This document shows positions 28,531 to 39,044 of a stretch of DNA of 64,000 bases, piece after piece (the stretch's first letter is position 1; every line of letters begins with the position of its first letter). The notes under the pieces were generated by a model. The model was not told where the DNA came from. It saw only the letters and a list, made by a program, of their open reading frames with translations, and made no database searches. The stretch spans positions 16,256,034-16,320,033 of the forward strand of contig CM042145.1 in the NCBI GenBank assembly GCA_023376005.1, given 5' to 3'. The translations under genes and the position numbers were made by a program. This DNA is from Doryteuthis pealeii. Its lineage: Eukaryota; Mollusca; Cephalopoda; Myopsida; Loliginidae.

Positions 28531-29280
28531 CACACCGAGTAATTCTTTGCGAAATTCACTTGTCATTGTTATCTTCTATAATTATCGAATTTATGCGATA
28601 TTCACATTGTAATTGCCTTCAAGCAAAAATATAAAATATTTAATATATATATATTCTGTTCAGTCCAAAGTGTTGCGTTAAAAAATAGAGTAAATCGTTG
28701 CATTAGGCCGAGCCAAAAATCTCCACTTGACCTGTGGTCAGTCTTGAATTCTTTTAAAAATCTGTCACGTATGCCTTCTCCTCTGTGAATGTTTGTTTGT
28801 ACCAATGACAATTTCCTTCCTGCCAACTGGTTGAGTCTGATCACTTTCGCCGAGACTGACAGAATAGACTCCGTTGTAACAAACAAACTATAAATTTCAC
28901 ATTTCTCCTGAATAATTTATTGAGACGACGATGCAAAAAAAGAGAAGCCGGTCTGGATTCTCTTTTTATAATGAATTATTTCTAGTTTAATGTAAGAGTT
29001 AATTAGGGGAAAAAATTGTAAGAAAGAAAAAACTTGTTTGCATCGCTTGGTCGGGGCAATGGCAGACATTTGCAATATTTTAGCAATAAATAAAATTGAA
29101 TTAAACCTTGTGAAACGTGGAGTAAAGAGACAAAGGGTTTGTTTTGAAAAAAAAACATTACTGGATATAACATGAAGTTTTATCAACGTTGCTTTATGTT
29201 CTGGGGATGAAATTCAAATATTTTAACAATGTTTAAATTTTCTTTCATGTCTTAAATTCTCTAAACATTTTAATAGCATC

Positions 29281-29284
<4 letters not shown>
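28531..29284. other. no recognisable gene
   Basis: AT-rich, nothing supported. Confidence 0.4.

Positions 29285-29321
<37 letters not shown>
29285..29321. repeat. (TA)n microsatellite
   Basis: About 18 TA units. Confidence 0.95.
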
Positions 29322-29323
<2 letters not shown>

Positions 29324-29339
29324 CTAGACATATATATAT

Positions 29340-29565
29340 ATTTGGGAGAGCTGATGAGGCCTAATAGGCCGAAATGTACATACAGAGATTGATTTTTCTC
29401 GATTTGTTTAGCCTTACATTTAAATAGGTATGCCCGACTAATTAATTAATTATTAATTAATTAACTTTCAAAATTAGGTACGACTTCAATTAAGCACATA
29501 TTCTCCCAAAAATTGTCGGCTAAAAAAAGCCATATCATAAACACACCGCGTGTGTATTTACTTCT

Positions 29566-29605
<40 letters not shown>
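29340..29605 (+). mobile_element. hammerhead-bearing repeat, copy 2, flanked by TA runs
   Basis: 29346-29512 is the inverted counterpart of 23955-24120 ('ctgatgaggcctaataggcc', 'gttagccttacat' variant, (TTAA)n block, 'gcacatattctccca'). The flank 'aaaaaagccatatc..gtgtatttacttctc' at 29525-29570 matches 24150-24192 in the same orientation. It ends in a TA run. Confidence 0.6.
29346..29387 (+). ncRNA. hammerhead motif, stem I lost
   Basis: CTGATGA, stem II GGCC-TAATA-GGCC, GAAA, TGTACA, TA and CAGAG are identical to the 24.1 kb motif. The 5' stem I strand reads GAGAG instead of CTCTG, so stem I cannot form. This copy is probably a truncated, inactive version. Confidence 0.6.
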
Positions 29606-29606
<1 letters not shown>

Positions 29607-29609
29607 TAG

Positions 29610-29935
29610 ACAAAACGTGAGCCGTTTGGTCACCCATTGAGCTCTGGGTAGATAATTGAGATTAGGGAAAAGTGAATTTGCAAAGCAACTTAAATTTAAA
29701 AAAAAAAAATACTTCCAGACAAAACATTAAAATCATTTTGTAAGATTTCTAAGAAAGGGAATGTTTTACCTAATTTAAGCTACGGGCTAGCTGCTTGTGA
29801 AACTTGACATGCAAATACATTTCAAATTCTCCCATCTCTCTCGATATACACTCTCCCAGAGAAACTAACATGTATAACGAGGAGGTAATCAAGCTATACA
29901 TAGAGAGAATATAATATATGTGGAATTACCTCTGC
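29610..29935 (+). repeat. dispersed repeat I, copy 1
   Basis: Inverted match to 51.55-51.88 kb: 'ttggtcacccattgagctctgggtagataatt', 'gatttctaagaaagggaatgtttt' (split here) and 'aaactaacat'. No ORF. Confidence 0.75.
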
Positions 29936-30370
29936 CAATGACCGTTAGATGGCGTGTTGTGAGATTACCTCCTTTGACCTTTCCAAATAATTCTGTTTAT
30001 AATCATTAAATGGTGCTGTCAAATCATTATATAACGCAAGTGCTCGAAGGCGTCAGCCTCTTTTTACTTCCAGCAATGCCATGAAACAGACCTGACTCTT
30101 GTCTCACGGGAAAGAGGCTTTTAACCTCCAACAAACCGTGTCGAATTGAACAAGAGAGTATAGAACAATACATTTATTAAATATGTAAATCTTCACACAA
30201 AAACTTATATTTCTCTTATATGTGCGTACACTATGAACTCTACAACCTACACCAAGGTCTATGCGGTAAGGTTTAGTTCGTTCGTATTTGTATCCTATTC
30301 CCCAATAAAGCTGGGTCTTCCTTCTTGTGGGCTGGAAAGCTGAAATTGTTTTTTTTTTTTTGTTTTTTTA
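29936..30370. other. spacer; short repeat-G-related piece
   Basis: 30245-30345 ('cccaataaagctggg..cttgtgggctgg') is the inverse of 21776-21850. Otherwise nothing recognised. Confidence 0.45.
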
Positions 30371-30700
30371 GGTAAAACCCCTGTTTATGAGATATCTATA
30401 CTTACCTGTATAACTAATAAAATTCACACTCAAGATACTTAAAACCATCTGAGCAGAAATTTTTAAATATTTTTTATTTAAAAAATTATTTTCAAGATTA
30501 ACTCCCTTCACCTCTACGACCTCTCGATCAAGGAAGACGTATAAATCACTTTCATACGAGGGCCTCCTAAGCACCTTTCTCAACCAGGAACTTTAGAGGG
30601 AGGGAATATACAGGTAAGTATAGATATCTCATAAACAGGGGTTTTACCTTAAAAACCTCAGTTTATATCAATATCTATACTTACCTGTATAACTAATGCA
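30371..30700 (-). repeat. DIRS 3' terminal / internal complementary repeats
   Basis: One ~45-base unit (GGTAAAACCCCTGTTTATG..., 'atatctatacttacctgtat') occurs at 30371-30419. It occurs inverted at 30607-30648 and again in the first orientation, diverged at one end, at 30654-30697. DIRS elements are known to carry terminal inverted repeats and an internal complementary region used for circle formation. I infer that role here. Confidence 0.65.
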
Positions 30701-30760
30701 AGAAACAGAATTTGTAGCAGAATTCCGGGAGGTGGGGAAAAACAAAGTAAAGGAACATAC

Positions 30761-31103
30761 TCACTTATTCTTCGCCAAACTGACTGTCTCTAATATGGAT
30801 GCTCCTGCAAAATTTCCTTCGTTCCCAGCAACATCTCTTAAATAAAAGGATGCAAAAGTGTTCTCTGAAGACCAATGAGCCGCCTGTATGATGTCTCTCA
30901 GTGAATCTCCATTAAACAAGGCCAAGATGAAACCAAACGTCTAGTATCATGGGCCCTAATATCTCAGATTGTGGTTGATCAGCTGCCTCATAGACATGTC
31001 TAATAGTGGAAAACAATCCACCTAGAAATAGTACTATTCCTTGCTGGCCTATATTGGTTCTTCGGTAATTTATGAGGAAGTGCGTCCCGGTCTCCTGCCT
31101 CAA
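30761..31103 (-). pseudogene. DIRS tyrosine recombinase, C-terminal catalytic part
   Basis: Minus frames give HFLINYRRTNIGQ, STIRHVYEAADQP, then after a frame change AHDTRRLVSSW (the H-x-x-R box) and, after another shift, AAHWSSENTFASFYLRDV with the late W/H and the nucleophilic-Tyr region. Stop at 30761-30763. The Arg of the first box lies upstream in the 31690-32574 part (ASAARIGELNAL). All four catalytic landmarks are recognisable but out of frame. Confidence 0.8.
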
Positions 31104-31585
31104 AAATTGCTACCCGGTGACTATTGAAATAACAACTCAGCTCAGTCTATTCAAAACTATCCATCTTCATATCTATCTATCCATCTATCTATCTATCTCA
31201 ATTTGTTCATATTTATCTATATTACTTTAAATACTAGGATTTTTTTTTATTCATGTTTGCTTAATGTCTTGTTTTTAGTTTAAATAAACAAGAATTACGA
31301 CAAAAAAAAGATGTGACCCCTCCCCCAAATAAATTTACTTGTCGAAAATATCTATCTATCTCCATTTGTTCATATCTATCTATATTATTTTGTTTGTTTA
31401 TCTATCTATCTATCTCAGTCTATTCCAAACTATATACCCATCTTCATATCTAAACAAGAATTACGACAAATTACGATAAATAAACAAGAATTACGACGAG
31501 CTGGGGTTGTTATTTTGATAGTCACCGGGTAGCAATTTTTGAGGCAGGAGAACGGGACGCACTTCCTCATAAATTACCGGTTCTT
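31056..31585. repeat. 73 bp inverted duplication with ATCT-rich spacer inside the recombinase
   Basis: The left arm at about 31065-31137 and the right arm at about 31505-31578 are reverse complements with only a few mismatches (TTATGAGGAAGTGCGTCCCG against CGGGACGCACTTCCTCATAA). Between them lie (ATCT)n and three 'aacaagaattacgac' repeats. The left arm is recombinase coding sequence, so the right arm is a duplicated, inverted piece of it. Confidence 0.8.
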
Positions 31586-31689
31586 CTTATAGGTATTGAA
31601 AAGTGCCTCATTATCCTGCCGCAACAGCTCTGTTCCTTTTAAATAGGTTCTTAAACAAGGGACAAGGACACAGAAGGGTGTCCTCAGCG

Positions 31690-32574
31690 TCATCTATAAA
31701 TTTGGCGAAATCTGGAATAAACCAAGGTGACCAGGCTTTCTTCAACCGCTGAGTCTTTGCTAAAAAACTTTAATTTTGGTAAAAGTCGTATACCAGCTGC
31801 CTCAAACCTAAGGTTCGACTCTTTGATAGATAAAGCATTTAGCTCACCTATTCTAGCAGCCGAAGCTAAGGCAACGAGGAAAACCGTCTTCCAAGATAAA
31901 AACTTTAAATCCGCAGAATCTAAAGGCTCAAAGGGATGCTCAGTGAGAGCCTTTAGAACAAAAGGTAAGTCCCTGTTAGGGAGAAATGGTCTCACTGAAG
32001 GATTTGAATTAAAAATTCCTTTAACTAAATTTGATAGCAGACTCTCTGAATTTATAGAACTCTTCTCCCAACCGTTGTGAATAGCTGCTAACGCTGTTCT
32101 ATATCCAGCAATAGTTGAAGCTCTGCAACACCTGACTTCGTGCAAATGAACCAGAAAATCCGCCACATCCTTTAAAGAGGCAGAATATGGGTCGATATCT
32201 CGTTCAAGACACCAGCTACAGTATATCTGTTGTCGAGCCTCGTACATTCTCCTGGTGGAAGGCCTTTTGCTATTTTTTATGTAACTTTGAGCATTTCCAG
32301 AAAGAGATTCCTTAGATGGAATATGCTGGATATTTTCCATGCTACTAGCTTCAAACTTGCTGGATCTGAATGTACTATCTGACCCCGTCTCTGAGTTAGC
32401 ATCTTCGGTGTTATTAGTAACTCTCTTGGGAAGTCTATTAACAGGTCCAAAATGACTGGATACCACGACTGCCGTGGGGCTTGTGGGGCTACCAGAAGAA
32501 GAATACATCTTTCCTGTGACACCTTTTGAAGGACCCGATGGATCAATATTGGGAGGAAATGCGTAGGCATACAT
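31690..32574 (-). pseudogene. DIRS tyrosine recombinase, N-terminal and first catalytic part
   Basis: Open 294-codon frame. About 90 poorly conserved residues are followed by a SAM-like core-binding domain (NSKRPSTRRMYEARQQIYCSW, ADFLVHLHEV, ASTIAGYRTALAAIH). The catalytic domain then starts with PFLPNRDLPFVLKALTEHPF and KTVFLVALASAARIGELNAL, whose Arg is the first catalytic residue. The frame stops at 31690 before the remaining boxes, which lie beyond the inverted duplication. Pairs with RT/RNase H upstream. The family is retrotransposon YR, not host XerC/D. Confidence 0.85.
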
Positions 32575-32580
32575 TTCCGT

Positions 32581-33112
32581 TCAATATATGCCCAGAGCAT
32601 CTGAGGCATATGCAGCATCGACCGGATAAGGGGAGCAAAACACTCCCAACCTTCTGTTTTCTGGAGTAGCAAAAAGGTCTATGGTTGGACGCCCAAACCC
32701 CAGAAAAATTAAGTCCACTATCTTCAGGTCCAGGCTCCATTCTGTCAACCGAGCTCCCACTTGGCCCCTCGATAGACGGTCTGCCAAAACATTCTTCTTT
32801 CCTGGAATGTGAGCTGCATAAAGGGAAATGTTGTACTCTGCTGCCCAATGGAACACTTTCCACGCCAACAGACAAAGATGAAGGGACTTCGTACCCCCTT
32901 CTTTGTTGATGTAAGCTACAACTGTGGAATTGTCGCACCTTAGAAGAACTCTCTTCCCTCTGACATGAGGTAGTAATTGAACAAGAGCTAGATGGACAGC
33001 CAATTGATGTGATTTCTTCCCTGGTGATCGTCCCAAACTCCTGCTACCTGGTGATAGTTTAAGTGAACTCCCCAGCCTCTTTCTGAGGCATCTGTCTCCT
33101 GGGCTCTGGGAA
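32581..33112 (-). pseudogene. DIRS RNase H domain
   Basis: Starts with TDASERGWGVHLN (first Asp) in one frame. After a small deletion that removes the usual Glu block, it continues as QLAVHLALVQLLPHVRGKRV, LLRCDNSTVVAYINKEGG (second Asp) and HIPGKKNVLADRLSRG (third Asp). The tail contains the DIRS-like LPEN-type region (FATPENRRLGVFCSPYP). Inactive because of the frameshift and the lost Glu. Confidence 0.8.
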
Positions 33113-33565
33113 CTAACTCGATTGCTTGTTTTCCTAAAAAGTCTTTTATTTCTTCTGAAATAACATCTCTCTGGTAAAACGAACTGAATACGGTCTTTTT
33201 TACACCGCTTTGTATCGGTGTTGAAGCAAACTGAAGTTTTAGCCCTTCCCGGACTATGCTCAAAATCCAGTGGTCGGAAGTAATCCTCTTCCAACCCTCC
33301 AAGAATTCTGCTAGTCTCCCCCCGACCGGCTCGGAGTGAGGAAATACACAGCCTATTGTCGTTGGGGACGAAACCCCCAACGACTTCTGAAACCTGGATT
33401 TCTGAAACCCCGTTTGCTCCTTCGTCCAGGTCGAAGCACTCTATCCTCTCTCCTGCTTAAAGTTGGGACCTTCCTGCTTCTGCTTTTTCTGCCCCATCAA
33501 ATAGTTGGACATGTCAACCGTCAACTGAAACGTAGAGATCAACTCAACAAAAGTGGGATAGTCAT
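33113..33565 (-). pseudogene. DIRS gag end and RT N-terminus, RT core deleted
   Basis: Minus strand reads QLTVDMSNYLMGQKKQKQEG, then HSEPVGGRLAEFLEGWKRIT, SDHWILSIVREGLKLQF and YQRDVISEEIKDFLGKQAIE, the characteristic start of DIRS RT. It then jumps directly into RNase H at about 33112. The fingers/palm region with the YLDD-like motif is absent: an internal deletion, not a truncation. A perfect hairpin (GTCGTTGGGG/CCCCAACGAC) lies at 33357-33383. Confidence 0.78.
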
Positions 33566-33600
33566 CTGAATACAATCACATTCTATACCATCAGCTTAAG

Positions 33601-33815
33601 AGGCGCGCTTGGTGTAATGGTTATCGTCGTGGGTAATGGAATCGTTGACCGAAGTGAAACGAAGCTGTTTGCATTTTCCTTAGCGTTTCACTTGGGAAAT
33701 GCATAAATTCAACCACCCCACCCACCAGATGTGGGTACATAATAGGGCAGATGGGGTTCTTTAGTCTTGGTGAAGCAACCAGTCTAGGAGAAGGAAAAAT
33801 CTGAATTTAAAACCA
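33601..33815 (+). repeat. tRNA-derived SINE, family D, copy 7
   Basis: Box A-like CTTGGTGTAATGGTTATCG, a changed box B, body with 'ccagtctaggagaaggaaaaa', no TA tail. Confidence 0.82.
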
Positions 33816-33817
33816 AC

Positions 33818-34080
33818 TGTAAAAAAGTAAAGTCATCGGGGCGGCCTAATGTCGGTATCGACCATACAGCGAGGGAGTATATCCCCTTTTCACTAGCGCT
33901 AGACCAAGGTGATTATTTTAGCGTCTGAGGTGGAGCACCACACCTACCATCAGCTCCTCACTTTACCGCACAAATCCCTGTGCTACTCATACGCTGATAA
34001 GTCGACGGGGCAGCCTAATGTTGGTATCAGCCAGACAGCGAGCAAGTCTATCCCCTTTTCACTAGCACTAAAAAAAAACC
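33818..34080 (-). repeat. SINE family C, two reverse copies in tandem
   Basis: 33818-33990 and 33990-34075 both contain, in reverse, 'cggcctaatgtcggtatc', 'acagcgag' and 'ccccttttcactagc'. The first also keeps 'ccacacctaccatcagctcctc' and 'cactttaccgcac'. The second is truncated at an A-run. Confidence 0.85.
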
Positions 34081-34924
34081 TGTACTTCGTTTAAAAATTG
34101 GAGTTGTATCACACTCTGTCCATGGTGGAGGGGTTGGGTGAAAAAAACTGGGATACATGGCCCCAGTAGAATCTATGTCAGTTGGAAAGTAAGTGAATAC
34201 CCAGTGCCAAAGTGCATTTACTCGATTTCAATGACCTGGAGCGAAGCCGTTTTGTTGGTGCTACCAACTAATGCCTTAAATACTCAGTTCCTCCAATAGA
34301 ATATTCACATACCCAATTTTCCTCGTTTGGGTGAGTGCTGTTATTGTGCCAAATTTAGGTGACATTGAGAAATTTAATCAATACGAATTTGATGTTTCCT
34401 GGTCAAATAAACTACAAAGAATTGATATCGATCATTCAGAATAGCCATTGCAAGTAGAATGTACAAATCAGGGGCAGATAAACGGGTTAACATTAGATCA
34501 TAAGGACTTATCTAAGGGACTTAACTAATACAACACTTTGATTTAAGACAAAATCAAGAAGAGAAGCGTCCTCGCCCAACGAGGAATAAATTTACTTAGT
34601 GTAACTTACTGGGTCTTCGTTGCTTATAAATGGGCTCGTTTCTTTGTATGTGTGTGTGTGTGTGTGTGTGTAGAGGCCAGTGTTGCGTATTCCGACTTCA
34701 TAAATAATATTTAAAATGACGATAAAATAACAAGACACAGTTTATGCAGAAAATACGGAGAAATAATAAACACAAGGCATACATTTAACAAATAACAAAT
34801 AAATTTATTTTGAGGTTATTTGAGTGATCTAACTTTTAATATGACTTGACCAAGTTATGTTGCCGAGCCCAATTTAACATTTACAGAGTATGGTGATAAT
34901 GTTGGTAATGGATTCATTTCCTTG
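34081..34924. other. no recognisable gene; (GT)n at 34648-34672
   Basis: A short piece at 34120-34145 (ggtggaggggttgggtgaaa) resembles the 3' end of SINE D. Otherwise nothing supported. Confidence 0.45.
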
Positions 34925-35195
34925 TGTCTTTTTAACTCTGTGTAGTGAATGTAGTGGCTTTGGCTCTGGACCTTACAAACTAACATCGTTGATCCCAGGG
35001 GGCTATCCCCCCACCCCCTTGATTTAAAAGGGCAGAGCTGGGTTTATTGCCCAGTGCCTGAGGCGTCCTCCTTTAGGGGGAATGCAGATTAGATCAACGC
35101 ATTTTTTGCACCCGCCACCCATGAGCTTCATTATTGTGGGTGGTCCCACATTAATAGGGCCTTGTGCCTAACCCGTACACGTGGGGTACAAGGTA
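34925..35195 (-). repeat. dispersed repeat H, copy 2
   Basis: Reverse complement of 5010-5285 with the same landmarks in reverse order. Confidence 0.8.
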
Positions 35196-35511
35196 AATAT
35201 CATGTGTAGTAGAACGCAAGCTCTTATCTCTCTCAAACCAGGCAGAAGATTTGTTATTTCATTGTAGAGAACGCGATTTCTACATTAAAATGAAATATGA
35301 TCCTGTTTTTGTTAAAAGTACATTTTAAATAGGATTATTATAAGAGGAACATGTAATTTTCGATAACAAATTAGTTGGATAAAGTAATGAGTTAAATAGT
35401 ATTCTATTCAATTATATAAATAGCAGTTACATACAGGTGGATGTTGCTTGTTGTCACTTATTCCCTTGCAGAACTCAAATGTGAGATGTCCTGTTAATGG
35501 CATCAATTTTA

Positions 35512-35986
35512 GGTAATTTTCACCTTTAGTTGTTAAAATTCCAAACAAATAAGGCAATTAGAGTAACCTCCCTTGACTTTCACTTTGAACTAAGCTGGTA
35601 GCTATTTTGAAAGTCTCTGTGCGAAATAAACAAATCTTAGAAACTTTTTCGAAAACAATACAACTGCATGCTTTAACACAAAAATATCATTAAATGTGTT
35701 CTTAATAACAATTAGGTTCATTTCAGATAATTTTATGCTAGGAATTTAGCCAACTGACTTTCACTTTGAAACAAGGTAGCCATTTTGAAAATGACTTTCA
35801 CTTTGAAACAAAGTAGCCATTTTGAAAGTGTCCATGTGAAATATACAAATCTTAGAATCATTTCGAAAACAATACAACACAAAAATATCATAAAACATGT
35901 TCTTGATAACAATTAAGTTTATTTCAGATAATGCGCACGCACAATTTTATGCTAGGAATTTTAACAACTAAAGGTGAAAATCACCC
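35512..35986. mobile_element. MITE with ~31 bp terminal inverted repeats
   Basis: 'TTTCACCTTTAGTTGTTAAA' at the left and its reverse complement at 35955-35986 bound an interior with repeated 'gactttcactttgaaac.aggtagccattttgaaa' units. Related interior sequence occurs at 37.30-37.64 kb. Confidence 0.8.
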
Positions 35987-36119
35987 AATTTTGTATAGTG
36001 ATAGAAGGATCCAAATGTATTTTCATAAAGTATACACTTTATTCGGTGCTTCTTGACAGCTGTTAAGTCATGGTACCAAATTAGTCATAAGTTACATAAG
36101 AATATACTTACCTTATTTT

Positions 36120-36365
36120 ATGATCTTTGTTTAGCTCAGTCGGTAGAGTGTCAAGCTGGGAAATTAAAGGTTCCTGGTTTGATAACGACTCTCACCAACT
36201 CAATGTATGAGTAGCACAGGGATCTGTGCGGTAAAGTGAGGAGCTGATGGTAGGTGTGGTGCTTCACTTCAGACGCTAAAAGAATCTCCTTGGTCTAGCA
36301 CTAGTGAAAAGGGGATATACTCCCTCGCTGTCTGGCTGATACTGATATTTCAACGACTTAATGTT
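36120..36365 (+). repeat. tRNA-derived SINE, family C, copy with head
   Basis: A tRNA-like head (TTAGCTCAGTCGGTAGAGTG box A; GGTTCCTGGTTTGATA around box B) is followed by 'gagctgatggtaggtgtggtg' and the family body. It degrades to 'caacgactta'. No functional tRNA fold is claimed. Confidence 0.85.
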
Positions 36366-36535
36366 TCCGCAAGAAATAATGAAATTCTTTGGTTTTAAAA
36401 AAATCTTTACTTTTGATTTTTAACTTTGGATAAATAACAAAAAAAAATCTACTGTAAAATCTATGGTAGCTTATAATTTATTTTATAGACAAATTAATTA
36501 TTATTATTTATTTTTAAAGAGTAAAGTAAAAGTAG

Positions 36536-36755
36536 GGCCGGGTTAGCTCAGTCGGTAGAGCGTTCAGCTAGAAACAACAAGGTTCCTAGTTCGATACTGG
36601 CCCTCGCCAAAGTGAGAAGCTGATGGTAGGTGTGGTGCTCCGTCTCAGACATTAAAAAGAAACAATCTCCTTGATTTAGCGCTAGTGAAAAGGGGATATA
36701 CTCGCTCGCTGTCAGGCTGATACCGACTTTAGGCCACCCCAACGACTTAACTTTT
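36536..36755 (+). repeat. tRNA-derived SINE, family C, best full copy
   Basis: The head GGGTTAGCTCAGTCGGTAGA is a near-perfect box A, followed by GGTTCCTAGTTCGATACTGG with a box B-like GTTCGATAC. Body as in other copies, ending 'ttaggccaccccaacgactta'. The lack of a matching acceptor stem and the 3' body distinguish it from a real tRNA gene. Confidence 0.88.
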
Positions 36756-37297
36756 TTACTTATTTTATCTCTGCTACCCCTGGACATCTGAGTATCTGGG
36801 CTGTCATTGGACTGGATGGCATTCTCTCTGTTTTTCGAGTCTGGAACCACTTGGGATCTTCTTGGGTCCTTTCTGTTCTTGTGCCCGGTTTTTGTTTTTA
36901 GTAACGAACACAAGACTTGATGATGTTGTTGGGGTTGGGGTTGGGGGTTGGTCACAGATCTTTATTTTATTTTGACCCAAATAAATGTCCTCGGAAGACA
37001 GATTCTCGTATTGTGTTTGTCCTCTGCAAACATCCAGTCAACTCTCCCTGTCCATCTCCTTCAAACACCTCAGCCAGACTCTCCACTTTCTCACTATCTC
37101 TTTACCCTGTTGTCCTGGTTCGGCCAATCAGAAGACAAGGTCAGTGACTTCCATTTCATCTCTCACACATTCAACTAATTCCGTTTTTATTATTCCACTT
37201 GTATAACACATCAACCCACCACTGATGGCACACACTGACTTCTACACTCATTATTTTACAACTGTAAATGTTATTATTAGTTATTTGAAACTAGGTA
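36756..37297. other. no recognisable gene
   Basis: C/T-rich mid-section without a convincing exon. Confidence 0.35.
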
Positions 37298-37641
37298 ATC
37301 TGAACATTAGTTACATAAATGAAAGTAACCTCCCTTGTTTACTTCAATTTGAGGAAGCCACGTGTTTTGGTCGGCCATTTTCATTTTACCGTAATCAATA
37401 CAAAAATATCATAAAATGTGTTCTTAATAACAATTAAGTTCATTTCAAATAATGCGTAAGCACAATTAAGAACACATTTTATGATATTTTTGTGTTAAAA
37501 CATTCAGTTGTATTGATTCGAACAAATTCGTATTTTCAGTGTAGATTTACAGTGAAATGAAAAAGGCCGATCAAAACATAAGGTTTCCTCAAAGTGAAAC
37601 AAGGGGAGGTTACTCTCATTTATGTAGCTAATGTTCAGATT
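37298..37641. mobile_element. foldback/MITE related to the 35.5 kb element
   Basis: The ends AATCTGAACATTAG...GTAACCTCCC and GGGAGGTTAC (variant)...CTAATGTTCAGATT are inverted. The interior repeats 'aaaatatcataaaatgtgttctta' in both orientations. 37642-37700 continues with repeat-B-like units. Confidence 0.8.
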
Positions 37642-37734
37642 AACTGAAACTATATAACAGTGTGCAAACAAATGACTTATTAAATAGCAATAATTATATA
37701 GGAATAGTTAAAACTGTGGGTATTAAAATAAAAT

Positions 37735-37990
37735 TTAAATTTAAAAAAATAAAAAAACTCCCATGAGTCTTCACTGGAAGAACCTTCCACACATGTGCGG
37801 AAAAAAAAAATGACCCACTTCCACCCCAAGAGAATCTCTCGGCCATTTGAGTGGAGGCTTTAACTGTGTCTAGACGCTGGCCAGGGAGATATTTCCTTGC
37901 CACATGGTGGCCATGAATAAATCTGAAACCATAAAACCACCTTCTGTCTTTGTCTCTTCCTTTTCTTTCCAGTTACATTGTGACAGGGTG
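37735..37990 (-). repeat. dispersed repeat G, reverse copy
   Basis: 'ctcccatgagtcttcactgg', 'agaatctctcggccat', 'tggccagggaga' and 'gtctttgtctcttccttttc' match 26.9-27.6 kb in reverse. Confidence 0.8.
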
Positions 37991-39040
37991 AGAAGGGATC
38001 CTATCCAGTCACAGGGGTTACGTTGATCCACAGAAAGAACGAACCGTTGGGTATGACATATGGTAGAGATACTCATTTTCTGTCGTTACGTCAGAGGGAA
38101 AAGATGGGAGAAGTATTTTTTTTTTTTTTTTAATTACCGAGAGACTGATTAAGAAGAAGAAATGAATCCAGAGGTTTGATTGGTTTCGATAAACTTTAGT
38201 GAAAGAAGTTCATAAGGATCAAACCCAAACTTAACTCGTAGTTAACTAGAAAACCTGAATATAAACAGAGTCACTCCTCACGCCATCCTAAGGTCACTGG
38301 AGTGAACTGGAAAATGGTCAAGCTGATATTGGCCAGAGGGGCAGACCTTAAGATAAAACTGAAATTTAAACGTTTTTTGGGTTGTTTTTTTCCTCCCGCC
38401 TACCATTCTCCTCTGTCATAGCTTTTATAATCGCCTAAAGCTTAGAACTAAGGAATTTTGGTCAGCTGTCTTAGTTCAAACTGAGAAATAATTTTGTCTG
38501 AGGAAAATGAACCAAATCACATTAAAACTGGTACATGAAGAGTCAGGGAAGACCCACCAAGCAAACAGTAGCAGTCAGAGAAAAGACACGAGGCTAGCCA
38601 GTGGGTGGCCATCACTGGTTGGACCATACATCTACGTCTCTGGCAAGGCAACACAAGAGCCACTAAGTGAGTAGTCAGAGATCCCAGGTGTAATGGACTG
38701 TCCTTCTTCTGCCACCTGGCTATGTCACCGACAACAAAAGGTCAATATAGTTGTAGGTACCATAGCCGGTCAAACAGGAAACTTGGAGATCTTTTTAAAA
38801 GGATCTGTCACTTAGTTACCAGAAAAGTGACAAGTCTTACCTATATTTCGGAACTAAACGAAATGCCCCCACCCCCATTGGGAAGGGTCGTGATTTAGTG
38901 TGGAAATTTGCGGTCCCAAATACTACTAAGAAAAGAATAAAAAAACAAGATATGGTTTATATTTTAAAAGGTGTTTAATGGTGCATAAGGTTGCTAAAAC
39001 TTATTGCTTTAACGGTCATGGGTACATCACGGCGAACAGG
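37991..39040. other. no recognisable gene
   Basis: Moderate composition, no domain or repeat recognised. Confidence 0.35.
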
Positions 39041-39044
39041 TGGC

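Larger units (their letters stand above)
30371..33565 (-). mobile_element. DIRS-type tyrosine-recombinase retrotransposon, defective
   Basis: Minus-strand order is RT N-terminus, RNase H, tyrosine recombinase, then a 3' cluster of inverted and direct repeats, the DIRS layout. The RT core is deleted, RNase H and recombinase are frameshifted, and a 73 bp inverted duplication splits the recombinase. It ends near 33565, just before a SINE; the 5' terminal repeat is not seen. Confidence 0.8.

Noticed and set aside
36536..36610. Genuine tRNA gene
   Set aside because: Good box A and partial box B, but no acceptor-stem pairing and a SINE body follows that is shared with five other sites.
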